Below, piece by piece: positions 19,563 to 28,972 of a stretch of DNA of 64,000 bases. Each line of letters begins with the position of its first letter. Position 1 is the first letter of the stretch. The translations under genes were made by a program, and so were the position numbers. The notes beneath the pieces are model-generated. The model made no database searches. It had not been told where the DNA came from and saw only the letters and a program-made list of their open reading frames with translations. Source of the DNA: Enterobacter chuandaensis (GTDB lineage Bacteria > Pseudomonadota > Gammaproteobacteria > Enterobacterales > Enterobacteriaceae); assembly GCF_003594915.1 (NCBI RefSeq), contig NZ_QZCS01000017.1, positions 1-64,000 of the forward strand. The letters run 5' to 3'.

Positions 19563-20519
19563 ATGTGGAAGCGCTTACTTCTTGTCACAGCAGTTTCGGC
19601 AGCCATGTCGTCTATGGCGATGGCCGCACCCTTAACCGTAGGTTTTTCGCAAGTTGGCTCTGAATCCGGCTGGCGTGCGGCAGAAACCAACGTTGCGAAA
19701 AGCGAGGCTCAGAAACGCGGCATCACCCTGAAAATCGCCGATGGTCAGCAAAAGCAGGAAAACCAGATCAAAGCCGTGCGCTCGTTTATCGCCCAGGGCG
19801 TGGATGCCATCTTTATTGCTCCGGTCGTGGCGACGGGATGGGAGCCGGTTCTGAAGGAAGCGAAAGACGCTGAAATTCCGGTGTTCCTGCTCGATCGTTC
19901 CATCGATGTAAAAGACAAATCTCTCTATATGACCACCGTCACCGCCAACAACGTGCTTGAAGGGCAATTGATTGGTGACTGGCTGGTGAAACAGGTCGAC
20001 GGCAAGCCGTGTAACGTCGTTGAGCTGCAGGGCACCGTCGGGGCGAGCGTGGCCATCGACCGTAAGAAAGGCTTTGCTGAAGCCATCGCCAAAGCGCCAA
20101 ACATCAAGATCATCCGCTCCCAGTCCGGAGACTTTACCCGCAGTAAAGGTAAAGAAGTCATGGAGAGCTTTATCAAGGCTGAAAACAACGGCAAGAACAT
20201 CTGCATGGTTTACGCCCACAACGATGACATGGTGATCGGTGCGATTCAGGCGATTAAAGAAGCGGGCCTGAAGCCGGGCAAAGATATCCTCACCGGCTCT
20301 ATCGACGGCGTGCCGGACATCTATAAAGCGATGATCGACGGTGAAGCCAACGCCAGCGTCGAGCTGACGCCGAACATGGCGGGCCCGGCATTCGACGCGC
20401 TGGAGAAATTCAAGAAAGACGGCACGATGCCTGAGAAGGTGACCGTCACCAAATCCACGCTCTACCTGCCGGATACGGCGAAAGAAGAGTTAGAGAAGAA
20501 GAAAAATATGGGCTACTAA
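19563..20519 (+). CDS. ytfQ: Galactofuranose ABC transporter substrate-binding protein
   Basis: A 318-residue periplasmic protein, the same length as E. coli YtfQ. The ATG at 19563 follows a GAGGA ribosome site and starts a clear signal peptide (residues 1-21, ending AMA). The mature part is a type I periplasmic-binding fold (VGFSQVGSES start). In E. coli YtfQ binds galactofuranose for the YtfR/YtfT/YjfF importer. It is the first gene of the operon. A hairpin repeat separates it from ytfR, which may help keep binding-protein mRNA more abundant than the rest. Confidence 0.96.
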   Translation: MWKRLLLVTAVSAAMSSMAMAAPLTVGFSQVGSESGWRAAETNVAKSEAQKRGITLKIADGQQKQENQIKAVRSFIAQGVDAIFIAPVVATGWEPVLKEAKDAEIPVFLLDRSIDVKDKSLYMTTVTANNVLEGQLIGDWLVKQVDGKPCNVVELQGTVGASVAIDRKKGFAEAIAKAPNIKIIRSQSGDFTRSKGKEVMESFIKAENNGKNICMVYAHNDDMVIGAIQAIKEAGLKPGKDILTGSIDGVPDIYKAMIDGEANASVELTPNMAGPAFDALEKFKKDGTMPEKVTVTKSTLYLPDTAKEELEKKKNMGY

Positions 20520-20530
20520 GCCCCGCCGCG

Positions 20531-20650
20531 CCCCTCACCCTAGCCCTCTCCCCGGAGGGGAGAGGGAAAAAGGCAGGGCGGAGCTGGATATTAACAATTG
20601 GCACGATCAATCCCCTCTCCCCTATGGGGAGAGGGTCAGGGTGAGGGGGG
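20531..20650. repeat. Inverted pair of CCCTCTCCCC-type repeats between ytfQ and ytfR
   Basis: The left copy (20531-20566) contains CCCTCTCCCCGGAGGGGAGAGGG; the right copy (20612-20650) carries the same hairpin plus the mirror GGGTCAGGGTGAGGGG. Each copy folds by itself, and the two are inverted relative to each other. The same family occurs at 41136-41227, and a single hairpin at 28948. Confidence 0.85.
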
Positions 20651-20655
20651 GCGTT

Positions 20656-22158
20656 ATGAATAATGAACAACACCAGGAAATCCTCCGCACAGAGGGCTTA
20701 AGCAAATTCTTCCCCGGCGTAAAGGCGCTGGATAGCGTTGATTTTAGCCTGCGGCGCGGCGAGATCATGGCGCTGCTGGGCGAGAACGGCGCGGGGAAAT
20801 CGACGCTGATTAAATCCCTGACCGGCGTTTATCACGCCGATCGCGGCACCATCTGGCTGGAAGGCAACGCCATTTCGCCAAAAAATACCGCCCATGCCCA
20901 ACAGCTGGGGATCGGGACGGTGTACCAGGAAGTGAACCTGCTGCCGAACATGTCGGTGGCGGATAACCTGTTTATTGGCCGTGAGCCAAGACGTTTTGGC
21001 CTGCTGCGCCGCAAAGAGATGGAAGCGCGGGCGACAAAACTGATGGAATCGTACGGCTTCTCCCTCGACGTCCGTGAGCCGCTGAACCGCTTTTCCGTGG
21101 CAATGCAGCAGATCGTCGCCATCTGTCGGGCGATCGATCTCTCTGCGAAGGTGCTGATCCTCGATGAACCCACCGCCAGCCTCGATACCCAGGAAGTGGA
21201 GATGCTCTTCACCCTGATGCGCCAGCTGCGCGATCAGGGCGTCAGCCTGATCTTCGTCACGCACTTCCTCGATCAGGTTTACGAGGTGAGCGATCGCATC
21301 ACGGTGCTGCGCAACGGCAGCTTTGTCGGCTGCCGCGAAACCCGCGAGCTGCCGCAGATCGAGCTGGTCAAAATGATGCTGGGCCGCGAGCTGGAAACCA
21401 ATGCCCTCCAGCGCGCAGGGCGCACGCTGCTGAGCGAGAAGCCGGTCGCCGCATTCAGCGATTACGGCAAAAAAGGAACTATCGCGCCGTTTAACCTGGA
21501 AGTGCGTCCCGGCGAAATTGTCGGCCTGGCGGGCCTGCTGGGCTCAGGCCGGACCGAAACCGCCGAGGTGATCTTCGGGATCAAGCCTGCCGACAGCGGC
21601 AGCGCGCTGATCAAGGGCAAACCGCAAACGCTGCGATCGCCGCATCAGGCCTCCTGTCTGGGCGTCGGCTTCTGCCCGGAAGACCGGAAAACGGACGGCA
21701 TTATTGCCGCCGCCTCGGTGCGGGAAAACATCATTCTGGCGCTTCAGGCACAGCGCGGCTGGCTGCGCCCGATCCCCCGTAAAGAGCAGAACGCCATCGC
21801 CGAGCGCTTTATCCGCCAGCTCGGCATCCGCACCCCGAGCGCGGAACAGCCCATTGAGTTTCTCTCCGGCGGCAACCAGCAGAAGGTGTTGCTCTCCCGC
21901 TGGCTGCTGACCAAACCGCAGTTCCTGATCCTCGACGAGCCGACGCGCGGTATCGACGTGGGCGCGCATGCCGAAATTATCCGGCTTATCGAAACGCTCT
22001 GTGCGGACGGGCTGGCGCTGCTGGTTATCTCATCCGAGCTGGAGGAGCTGGTGGGCTATGCCGATCGCGTCATCATCATGCGCGATCGCAAACAGGTGGC
22101 AGAGATCCCGCTGGATAAACTGTCCGTTCCGGCAATCATGAATGCCATCGCGGCGTAA
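20656..22158 (+). CDS. ytfR: Galactofuranose ABC transporter ATP-binding protein
   Basis: A 500-residue fused double ATPase, the same length as E. coli YtfR from MNNEQHQEIL at 20656 (an in-frame upstream start at 20641 lies in the repeat and is rejected). The first domain has Walker A GENGAGKST and Walker B LILDEPTAS. The second has a degenerate Walker A (GLLGSGRTET), the signature LSGGNQQK and LILDEPTRG. It energises the inner-membrane importer formed with YtfT and YjfF. Confidence 0.96.
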   Translation: MNNEQHQEILRTEGLSKFFPGVKALDSVDFSLRRGEIMALLGENGAGKSTLIKSLTGVYHADRGTIWLEGNAISPKNTAHAQQLGIGTVYQEVNLLPNMSVADNLFIGREPRRFGLLRRKEMEARATKLMESYGFSLDVREPLNRFSVAMQQIVAICRAIDLSAKVLILDEPTASLDTQEVEMLFTLMRQLRDQGVSLIFVTHFLDQVYEVSDRITVLRNGSFVGCRETRELPQIELVKMMLGRELETNALQRAGRTLLSEKPVAAFSDYGKKGTIAPFNLEVRPGEIVGLAGLLGSGRTETAEVIFGIKPADSGSALIKGKPQTLRSPHQASCLGVGFCPEDRKTDGIIAAASVRENIILALQAQRGWLRPIPRKEQNAIAERFIRQLGIRTPSAEQPIEFLSGGNQQKVLLSRWLLTKPQFLILDEPTRGIDVGAHAEIIRLIETLCADGLALLVISSELEELVGYADRVIIMRDRKQVAEIPLDKLSVPAIMNAIAA

Positions 22159-22168
22159 GGAGTGAATC

Positions 22169-23194
22169 GTGATGTCTCGTTCGCTTTCGCAAACCGGTGA
22201 GTCAAAGCGCCGCTTTAACTGGCCAACCGGCACGCCGCAAATTGCGGCGCTGCTGGTGGTACTGCTGGTAGACAGCCTTGTCGCGCCGCATTTCTTCCAG
22301 ATTATCGTGCAGGATGGCCGCCTGTTTGGCAGCCCGATTGATATTTTAAACCGTGCCGCGCCCGTGGCGCTGCTGGCCATCGGGATGACGCTGGTCATCG
22401 CCACCGGCGGGATTGACCTTTCTGTCGGCGCGGTGATGGCGATTGCCGGAGCGACGGCAGCGTCAATGACCGTCGCCGGGCACAGCCTGCCGGTGGTACT
22501 GCTGGCGGCCTTATGCACCGGCGTGCTGGCCGGACTATGGAACGGTATTCTGGTGGCGGTACTGAAAATTCAGCCCTTCGTCGCGACCCTCATTTTGATG
22601 GTGGCCGGGCGCGGGGTGGCGCAGTTGATTACCTCCGGACAGATTGTCACCTTCAACTCCCCGAGCCTGGCGTGGCTCGGTAGCGGCAACCTTCTGTTCT
22701 TCCCGACGCCGGTGATTATTGCTCTGGTCACGCTCGTTGTCTTTTGGCTCTTTACCCGCAAAACGGCGCTCGGCATGTTTATTGAAGCGGTGGGGATCAA
22801 CATCCGCGCCGCGCGCAACGCCGGGGTCAATACCCGATTGATGGTGATGCTGACCTACGTGCTGAGCGGCGTATGCGCCGCCATTGCCGGGGTCATCGTC
22901 GCGGCGGATATTCGCGGGGCCGATGCCAACAACGCCGGACTCTGGCTGGAGCTGGATGCGATCCTCGCGGTGGTAATCGGTGGCGGATCGCTGATGGGCG
23001 GGCGCTTTAACCTGCTGCTCTCGGTGATCGGCGCGCTGATCATTCAGGGCATGAACACCGGGATCCTGCTTTCGGGGTTCCAGCCGGAACTCAACCAGGT
23101 GGTGAAAGCGGTGGTCGTGCTCTGCGTGCTGATCGTCCAGTCGCCGCGCTTTGTCAGCATCATTAAGGGGATCCGTGGCCATGATAAAACGTAA
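22169..23194 (+). CDS. ytfT: Galactofuranose ABC transporter permease YtfT
   Basis: A 341-residue inner-membrane permease of the ribose/galactose (BPD_transp_2) type with about 8-10 helices. The sequence follows E. coli YtfT throughout (ATGGIDLSVGAVMAIAGA motif). Adjacent GTG (22169) and ATG (22172) codons are both possible starts behind AAGGAG. It pairs with YjfF as a heterodimeric channel. Its 3' end overlaps yjfF by 14 bases. Confidence 0.95.
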   Translation: MMSRSLSQTGESKRRFNWPTGTPQIAALLVVLLVDSLVAPHFFQIIVQDGRLFGSPIDILNRAAPVALLAIGMTLVIATGGIDLSVGAVMAIAGATAASMTVAGHSLPVVLLAALCTGVLAGLWNGILVAVLKIQPFVATLILMVAGRGVAQLITSGQIVTFNSPSLAWLGSGNLLFFPTPVIIALVTLVVFWLFTRKTALGMFIEAVGINIRAARNAGVNTRLMVMLTYVLSGVCAAIAGVIVAADIRGADANNAGLWLELDAILAVVIGGGSLMGGRFNLLLSVIGALIIQGMNTGILLSGFQPELNQVVKAVVVLCVLIVQSPRFVSIIKGIRGHDKT

Positions 23195-24182
23195 TTTACC
23201 GTTAATGATCACGCTGGGCGTGTTTGTGCTGGGGTATCTCTACTGTCTGACGCAGTTCCCCGGTTTTGCCTCAACGCGCGTGATCTGCAACATTCTGACG
23301 GACAATGCCTTTTTAGGCATTATTGCCGTCGGCATGACCTTTGTGATCCTCTCCGGCGGGATCGACCTCTCCGTCGGCTCGGTGATCGCGTTTACGGGCG
23401 TATTCCTCGCGAAGGCGATCGGCTTCTGGGGCATCTCTCCGCTGGTGGCGTTTCCGCTGGTGCTGGTGATGGGCTGCGCGTTTGGTGCCTTTATGGGGCT
23501 GCTGATTGACGCGCTGAAAATTCCGGCGTTTATCATTACGCTTGCCGGGATGTTTTTCCTGCGCGGGGTAAGCTATCTGGTGTCGGAGGAGTCGATTCCG
23601 ATCAACCACCCGGTCTACGACACGCTCTCCAGCCTGGCGTGGAAGATCCCCGGCGGCGGTCGTTTAAGCGCGATGGGGCTACTGATGCTGGGTGTGGTGG
23701 TGATTGGCATTTTCCTTGCCCACCGCACCCGGTTCGGCAATCAGGTTTACGCCATAGGCGGTAACGCTACGTCGGCAAACCTGATGGGGATTTCCACCCG
23801 CAGCACCACCATCCGCATCTATATGCTCTCGACCGGCCTGGCGACGCTGGCAGGTATTGTCTTCTCGGTGTATACCCAGGCGGGTTATGCCCTGGCGGGC
23901 GTCGGCGTGGAGCTGGATGCCATTGCCTCGGTGGTTATCGGCGGCACGCTGCTCAGCGGTGGGGTAGGGACGGTGCTGGGCACACTTTTCGGCGTGGCGA
24001 TCCAGGGGCTGATACAAACCTACATCAACTTCGACGGCACGCTGAGCTCATGGTGGACGAAGATCGCCATTGGCATCCTGCTGTTTATATTTATCGCCCT
24101 GCAGCGTGGCCTGACGGTGCTCTGGGAGAACCGACAAAGCTCACCTGTTACCCGTGTGAACACATCGGTAACAGAGCCATAA
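23181..24182 (+). CDS. yjfF: Galactofuranose ABC transporter permease YjfF
   Basis: A 333-residue permease (E. coli YjfF 331) starting at the ATG 23181 (MIKRNLPLMI), inside the end of ytfT. It has about 8-10 helices and the family motif LSGGIDLSVGSVIAF near residues 59-73. It is the second membrane subunit of the YtfQRT-YjfF importer. The C-terminus (VNTSVTEP) differs slightly from E. coli. The operon ends here; the chemoreceptor that follows has its own promoter. Confidence 0.95.
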   Translation: MIKRNLPLMITLGVFVLGYLYCLTQFPGFASTRVICNILTDNAFLGIIAVGMTFVILSGGIDLSVGSVIAFTGVFLAKAIGFWGISPLVAFPLVLVMGCAFGAFMGLLIDALKIPAFIITLAGMFFLRGVSYLVSEESIPINHPVYDTLSSLAWKIPGGGRLSAMGLLMLGVVVIGIFLAHRTRFGNQVYAIGGNATSANLMGISTRSTTIRIYMLSTGLATLAGIVFSVYTQAGYALAGVGVELDAIASVVIGGTLLSGGVGTVLGTLFGVAIQGLIQTYINFDGTLSSWWTKIAIGILLFIFIALQRGLTVLWENRQSSPVTRVNTSVTEP

Positions 24183-24204
24183 CATGCTGAAATTGCTTAA
24201 ACTC

Positions 24205-24231
24205 TAAACATTTTCCGGTAGCGGCCGATAC
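24205..24231 (+). promoter_or_regulatory. FliA (sigma-28) promoter of the chemoreceptor gene
   Basis: TAAACATT, 11 bases, then GCCGATAC matches the flagellar class 3 consensus TAAAGTTT-N11-GCCGATAA in 13 of 16 positions with exact spacing. It lies 44 bases before the receptor ATG. Confidence 0.85.
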
Positions 24232-24268
24232 TCTTTTTTTATGCCCAGAAATATCTCGCTACCGGAAA
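24212..24268. repeat. 12-bp perfect inverted repeat straddling the FliA promoter start site
   Basis: TTTCCGGTAGCG (24212-24223) and CGCTACCGGAAA (24257-24268) are perfect reverse complements with a 33-base spacer. The left arm lies in the promoter spacer and the right arm just before the ATG, so they could be paired operators. Confidence 0.7.
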
Positions 24269-24275
24269 TAATATC

Positions 24276-25847
24276 ATGCTTAAAACGCTATCGATTCGTA
24301 CCGGCTTGCTCTCTTTACTGGCCGTTATGACCCTTCTGCTGCTGATTGTCAGCGGCATCGGCATTTATGCCCTCACACAGAGTTCTTCCTCGCTGCAACG
24401 CATTAATCACCTCCAGGGTGAGCAGATGGTGCAGCTGAATACCGGCTATACGCTGATCCTGCGCGCGCGCAATGAGGCGGGGCAGGCCGTCCGCATGATG
24501 GAAATCGGCATGCTGGACGATGCGGCCAAAGCGGTAAAAAACATCAATCAGGAAGTCGCCCTGGCCCAGAAAACGTTGAAAGGCGTGATTGACAGCGGCG
24601 TGGCTGACGAGCAGGGGCAGCAGCTCCTCGATAAAGTCGCGGCCAGCCTGGCGACGTACAACCAGCAGGGGATCGGCCCGATGCTGAAAACCCTGAATGA
24701 CCAGAGCGCAGACAGCTATTACGACCTGCTGGAAAACACGCTGATCCCGCTGGCGAAGCAGTTCGATAACGACATGCAGGCGTTTCAGAAATGGAGCGAA
24801 GCGCGAGGCCAGGCGGAAGTGAGCGCCGTGCAGGCGAGCAAAACCCGCGTGCTGATCCTGATTATCGTCGCCGCGCTGCTGACGGCGGGCATTATCGTGC
24901 TCGCCTGGCTGGTGCTGCGCCATATGCTGCTTAAGCCGCTGTCGGCCTCCATTGCGCAGCTGGAGAATGTGGCGGCGGGAGACTTAACCCATACGCTGAA
25001 TGCCCCGGCGAGCCAGGAGTTTAACCGCCTCAACGCGGCGATAGAGGAGATGCGTCAGTCGCTGATGAACTCGGTTCTGCGGGTTCGCGATGCCAGCTCG
25101 CAAATTGATACCGGCAGCCGCGAGCTGACGGCGGGGAACCGGGATCTGGCTGAGCGCACCGAATCCACCGCCACGTCGCTGGAGCAGACCGCCGCGAGCA
25201 TGGAGCAGATCACCGCCACGGTGAAGCTTAACGCCGACAACGCCGAGCAGGCGCACCAGCTGGCGAAGTCCGTTTCCGACACCGCCGATCACGGCAGCGA
25301 AATGGTCTGCTACGTGATTGAAAAAATGCGCGATATCTCCGGCAGCTCGGCGCGCATCGCCGACATCCTGAGCGTGATTGACGGTATTGCCTTCCAGACC
25401 AACATTCTGGCGCTTAACGCCTCCGTGGAAGCGGCGCGCGCGGGCGAGCAGGGGCGTGGGTTTGCCGTTGTCGCCGGTGAAGTCCGTAACCTCGCCAGCC
25501 GCAGCGCCGACGCGGCGAAAGAGATCCGCTCTCTTATCAGCGATTCGCAGACCCACGTTAACGAGGGCAGCGAGCTGGCCCAGCAGGCGGGTGAAACGAT
25601 GGACGAGATTGCTACAGAAGTGCTGCGCATGACCAAACTGATGCGTGAAATTGCCACCGCGTCTCAGGAGCAGAGCCGCGGCATTGAGCAGGTGAATATT
25701 GCGGTGAACCAGATGGATGAAACCGCGCAGCAGAATGCGGCGCTGGTACAGCAATCCTCCGCCGCGACCCGCTCTCTTGAGGAGCAGTCGCGCCAGCTGA
25801 TGGACGCCATGTCATCATTTAAAGTGACGGCTCAGACTGCGGCATAA
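24276..25847 (+). CDS. Methyl-accepting chemotaxis protein
   Basis: A 523-residue transmembrane chemoreceptor. Helix 1 spans about residues 11-32. A four-helix-bundle-type periplasmic ligand domain covers about 35-190, helix 2 about 193-216 and HAMP about 217-270. A long cytoplasmic coiled coil follows, with the conserved hairpin tip ([24 protein letters not shown] region; here [16 protein letters not shown]). It has no C-terminal NWETF pentapeptide, so it probably relies on other receptors for CheR tethering. It sits between yjfF and fbp, where E. coli K-12 has no receptor. The FliA promoter ties it to the flagellar regulon. The ligand is unknown; adjacency to a galactofuranose importer is a weak hint. 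Confidence 0.93.
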   Translation: [523 protein letters not shown]

Positions 25848-26175
25848 TATTTCCCAGCCCCGGTGCGTTCTGTGCCGGGGATTTATTTCTCGCGGAATTT
25901 ATCGTCGCAATATTATCGTGAATATCACCCATTAATATTTCCAGCGAGCTGGTTAACGCTAACGCTTTTTCCGTGGGTTCAAGATATAAACCTTTGCGGA
26001 AAAATAACGGTTCATCAAACAGTTGATTAAAGCGTTTCAACGCCAGGCTCACCGCAGGACGGGACATCTCCAGACGCAACGAGGCTTTTGCCATACTGCC
26101 GCAGCGGACGACTTCAATAAATACAGGAATAAGGTTTAAATCAATGCCGGTATTAGCACGGGAATAATTTTTCAT
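25819..26175 (-). CDS. HTH-only LysR-family protein
   Basis: A 118-residue protein from the ATG at 26175, which has GGAGCAG upstream (a TTG at 26205 is less likely). Residues about 8-70 form a LysR winged helix-turn-helix (LNLIPVFIEVVRCGSMAKAS, then RPAVSLALKRFNQLF). The effector-binding domain (about 200 residues) is missing. The last 29 bases overlap the end of the convergent chemoreceptor gene, and the receptor's terminator hairpin lies inside this reading frame. It could be a truncated remnant or a small DNA-binding protein that antagonises full-length relatives. Confidence 0.65.
   Translation of the reverse strand: MKNYSRANTGIDLNLIPVFIEVVRCGSMAKASLRLEMSRPAVSLALKRFNQLFDEPLFFRKGLYLEPTEKALALTSSLEILMGDIHDNIATINSARNKSPAQNAPGLGNIMPQSEPSL
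25858..25884 (+). terminator. Terminator of chemoreceptor gene inside the LysR-like frame
   Basis: CCCCGG and CCGGGG arms (25858-25863 and 25875-25880) are followed by ATTTATTT, 11 bases after the receptor stop. Confidence 0.6.
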
Positions 26176-26292
26176 TGCAATTCTGCTCCAGGAAATAATT
26201 GTCAAACTGTTATGGAAATAATGCAGGAGCAGGGATAAAGATTAAAGCGTGATTTTTATAAACACTTATACGGTAAAATATATAAATGTGTT

Positions 26293-26313
26293 GGGGAGCC
26301 TGACTGGCTCCCC
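26293..26313 (-). terminator. Terminator of fbp
   Basis: GGGGAGCC / GGCTCCCC, an 8-bp stem with a 5-base loop, lies 11 bases beyond the fbp stop on the minus strand; the downstream tract is only moderately T-rich. Confidence 0.75.
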
Positions 26314-26323
26314 GGGAGAGGTA

Positions 26324-27322
26324 TTACGCGTCCGGGTACTCACGGATAAAACGTTCAACGTCTTCAACCATATGGTTGTTACCGACGAAGAACGAACGAC
26401 GCTGGTGCAGGCTTTCCGGCACGATGTCCAGAATACGCTCTTTACCGTCGCTCGCCTTGCCGCCCGCCTGTTCGGCGAGGAACGCCATCGGGTTGCATTC
26501 GTACAGCAGGCGCAGCTTCCCGTCCGGGTGGCTGGCGGTGCTTGGGTAGAGGTAGATACCGCCTTTCAGCAGGTTACGGTGGAAATCAGCAACCAGAGAA
26601 CCAATGTAGCGGGACGTGTACGGACGCTGGGTTGCTTTATCTTCTTCCTGACAGAATTTGATGTACTTCTTCACGCCGTTCGGGAACTTGATGTAGTTGC
26701 CTTCGTTGATGGAGTAGGTGCTGCCTTTCTCCGGGAAGCGCATACGTTCCTGGCACAGGCAGAAGACGCCCAGTGAAGGATCGTAGGTAAAGGCGTGAAC
26801 GCCGCATCCGGTGGTGTAGACCAGCATAGTGGAGGAGCCATAGACGACGTAACCGGCCGCAACCTGTTTACTGCCCGGCTGCAGGAAATCTTCTTCTGTT
26901 ACCGGCGTGCCGACAGGCGTAACGCGGCGGTAGATGGAGAAAATGGTACCGACAGAAACGTTAACGTCGATGTTGGAGGAGCCGTCGAGCGGGTCCATCA
27001 GTACGACGTATTTCGCGTGTTCACACCCTTCGAATACAACAATTTCATCTTCTTCTTCGGAGGCGATACCCGCAACGATGTCGCGCGCGCGCAGTGCAGC
27101 TTTCAGTTTTTCATTTGCGAACAGATCGAGTTTCTGCTGAACCTCGCCCTGAACGTTCTCGGCACCGCTGGCACCCAGGATATCGACCAGACCGGCCTTG
27201 TTGATATCACGATGGATGATCTTAGCGCCCAGCTTTATTGCCGACAGCAAAGCAGTGAGTTCACCCGTAGCATGAGAGAACTCGTGCTGCTTTTCGACAA
27301 TAAATTCACCTAACGTTTTCAT
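26324..27322 (-). CDS. fbp: Fructose-1,6-bisphosphatase class I
   Basis: A 332-residue cytoplasmic gluconeogenic enzyme that removes the 1-phosphate of fructose 1,6-bisphosphate. The start at 27322 ([11 protein letters not shown]) gives the E. coli length and has a GGGAA ribosome site. The metal site motif [13 protein letters not shown] is near residues 115-127, and EEDEIVV (acidic metal ligands) near 90-96. It is divergent from mpl, as in E. coli. Confidence 0.97.
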   Translation of the reverse strand: MKTLGEFIVEKQHEFSHATGELTALLSAIKLGAKIIHRDINKAGLVDILGASGAENVQGEVQQKLDLFANEKLKAALRARDIVAGIASEEEDEIVVFEGCEHAKYVVLMDPLDGSSNIDVNVSVGTIFSIYRRVTPVGTPVTEEDFLQPGSKQVAAGYVVYGSSTMLVYTTGCGVHAFTYDPSLGVFCLCQERMRFPEKGSTYSINEGNYIKFPNGVKKYIKFCQEEDKATQRPYTSRYIGSLVADFHRNLLKGGIYLYPSTASHPDGKLRLLYECNPMAFLAEQAGGKASDGKERILDIVPESLHQRRSFFVGNNHMVEDVERFIREYPDA

Positions 27323-27519
27323 AACACTTTCCCTGCATCTTTGTGAGTAGAGCGATTGTATGTTCACTAAAACGACTAAAGCCCAACAATCTTAACAAAT
27401 ATTCAAATAGTAGCGCAGAGGTGAATCGCGCCAGCAACATACGGATTTACCTGAAATGCGTTTCACAGCCGCTAACATGTGAGTAAAATGTGCGCCACAT
27501 TGAAGAAGGATAGTGACGT

Positions 27520-28899
27520 ATGCGCATTCATATATTGGGGATTTGTGGCACTTTCATGGGCGGACTGGCAATGCTGGCGCGCTCGCTGGGCCATGAAGTG
27601 ACAGGTTCGGACGCCAATGTGTATCCGCCGATGAGCACGCTTCTGGAGAAACAAGGCATCTCGCTGATTCAGGGCTACGATGCCAGCCAGCTGGATCCGG
27701 AGCCGGATTTGGTCATTATTGGCAACGCCATGACCCGCGGCAACCCGTGCGTTGAAGCGGTGCTGGAACGCAATATTCCGTTCATGTCCGGCCCGCAGTG
27801 GCTGCATGACTTCGTGCTGCGCGACCGCTGGGTGGTTGCCGTTGCCGGTACCCACGGCAAAACCACCACCGCCGGCATGGCGACCTGGATCCTCGAAGCC
27901 TGCGGCTACAAGCCGGGCTTCGTGATTGGCGGCGTGCCGGGTAACTTCGACGTCTCTGCGCGTCTCGGCGACAGCCCGTTCTTTGTGATTGAAGCGGATG
28001 AATATGACTGTGCATTCTTCGACAAGCGCTCCAAGTTCGTGCATTACTGTCCGCGTACGCTGATCCTCAACAACCTTGAGTTTGACCACGCGGACATCTT
28101 TGACGATCTGAAAGCGATTCAGAAACAGTTCCACCACCTGGTGCGCATTGTTCCGGGCCAGGGCCGCATTATCCTGCCGGAGAACGACATCAACCTGAAG
28201 CAGACCATGGCGATGGGCTGCTGGAGCGAGCAGGAGCTGGTGGGCGAGCAGGGTCACTGGCAGGCGAAAAAACTCAACGCCGATGCTTCCGAGTGGGAAG
28301 TGCTGCTCGACGGTGAGAAAGTGGGCGAGGTGAAGTGGGGCCTGGTGGGCGAGCACAACATGCACAACGGCCTGATGGCGATCGCTGCGGCGCGCCACGT
28401 GGGCGTACTGCCTGCTGATGCCGCTAATGCGCTGGGTACGTTTATCAACGCCCGCCGTCGTCTGGAGCTGCGCGGCGAAGCGAACGGCGTGACGGTATAT
28501 GACGATTTCGCACACCACCCAACCGCCATTCTGGCGACGCTTGCGGCGTTACGCGGCAAGGTTGGCGGCACCGCGCGCATTCTGGCCGTGCTGGAACCGC
28601 GCTCGAACACCATGAAAATGGGCATCTGCAAAGACGATCTCGCGCCGTCCCTGGGACGCGCCGACGAAGTCTTCCTGCTGCAGCCGCAGCATATTCCGTG
28701 GCAGGTAGCCGAAGTGGCGGACGCCTGCATTCAGCCTGCGCACTGGAGCGCGGACGTGGATGCGCTCGCGGATATGGTGGTGAAAGCCGCTCAGCCTGGC
28801 GATCACATTCTGGTGATGAGCAACGGCGGGTTCGGTGGGATCCATCAGAAGCTGCTGGACGGTCTGGCGAAGAAAGCGGAAGCGGCCGCCGACGCGTAA
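27520..28899 (+). CDS. mpl: UDP-MurNAc:L-Ala-gamma-D-Glu-meso-DAP ligase
   Basis: A 459-residue Mur ligase (E. coli Mpl 457). It reattaches the recycled tripeptide to UDP-MurNAc, so it acts in peptidoglycan recycling in the cytoplasm. The ATP-binding loop GTHGKTTTAGM is near residues 110-120. HPTAILATLAAL and EPRSNTMKMG are typical of the C-terminal domain. A single REP-like hairpin follows its stop. Confidence 0.97.
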   Translation: MRIHILGICGTFMGGLAMLARSLGHEVTGSDANVYPPMSTLLEKQGISLIQGYDASQLDPEPDLVIIGNAMTRGNPCVEAVLERNIPFMSGPQWLHDFVLRDRWVVAVAGTHGKTTTAGMATWILEACGYKPGFVIGGVPGNFDVSARLGDSPFFVIEADEYDCAFFDKRSKFVHYCPRTLILNNLEFDHADIFDDLKAIQKQFHHLVRIVPGQGRIILPENDINLKQTMAMGCWSEQELVGEQGHWQAKKLNADASEWEVLLDGEKVGEVKWGLVGEHNMHNGLMAIAAARHVGVLPADAANALGTFINARRRLELRGEANGVTVYDDFAHHPTAILATLAALRGKVGGTARILAVLEPRSNTMKMGICKDDLAPSLGRADEVFLLQPQHIPWQVAEVADACIQPAHWSADVDALADMVVKAAQPGDHILVMSNGGFGGIHQKLLDGLAKKAEAAADA

Positions 28900-28905
28900 A
28901 AAAAA

Positions 28906-28970
28906 GCCCGGTGGCGCTCGCGCTTACCGGGCCTACATTACTCTTCTCCCTCTCCCCTTTGGGGAGAGGG
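28906..28970. repeat. REP-like hairpin plus CCCTCTCCCC hairpin between mpl and darP
   Basis: A REP-type unit (GCCCGGTGGCGCTCGCGC, then ACCGGGC, at 28906-28936) is followed by CCCTCTCCCC-TTT-GGGGAGAGGG at 28948-28970. The two converging genes end on either side, so the hairpins probably act as a shared terminator and mRNA 3' end protector. Confidence 0.8.
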
Positions 28971-28972
28971 GC

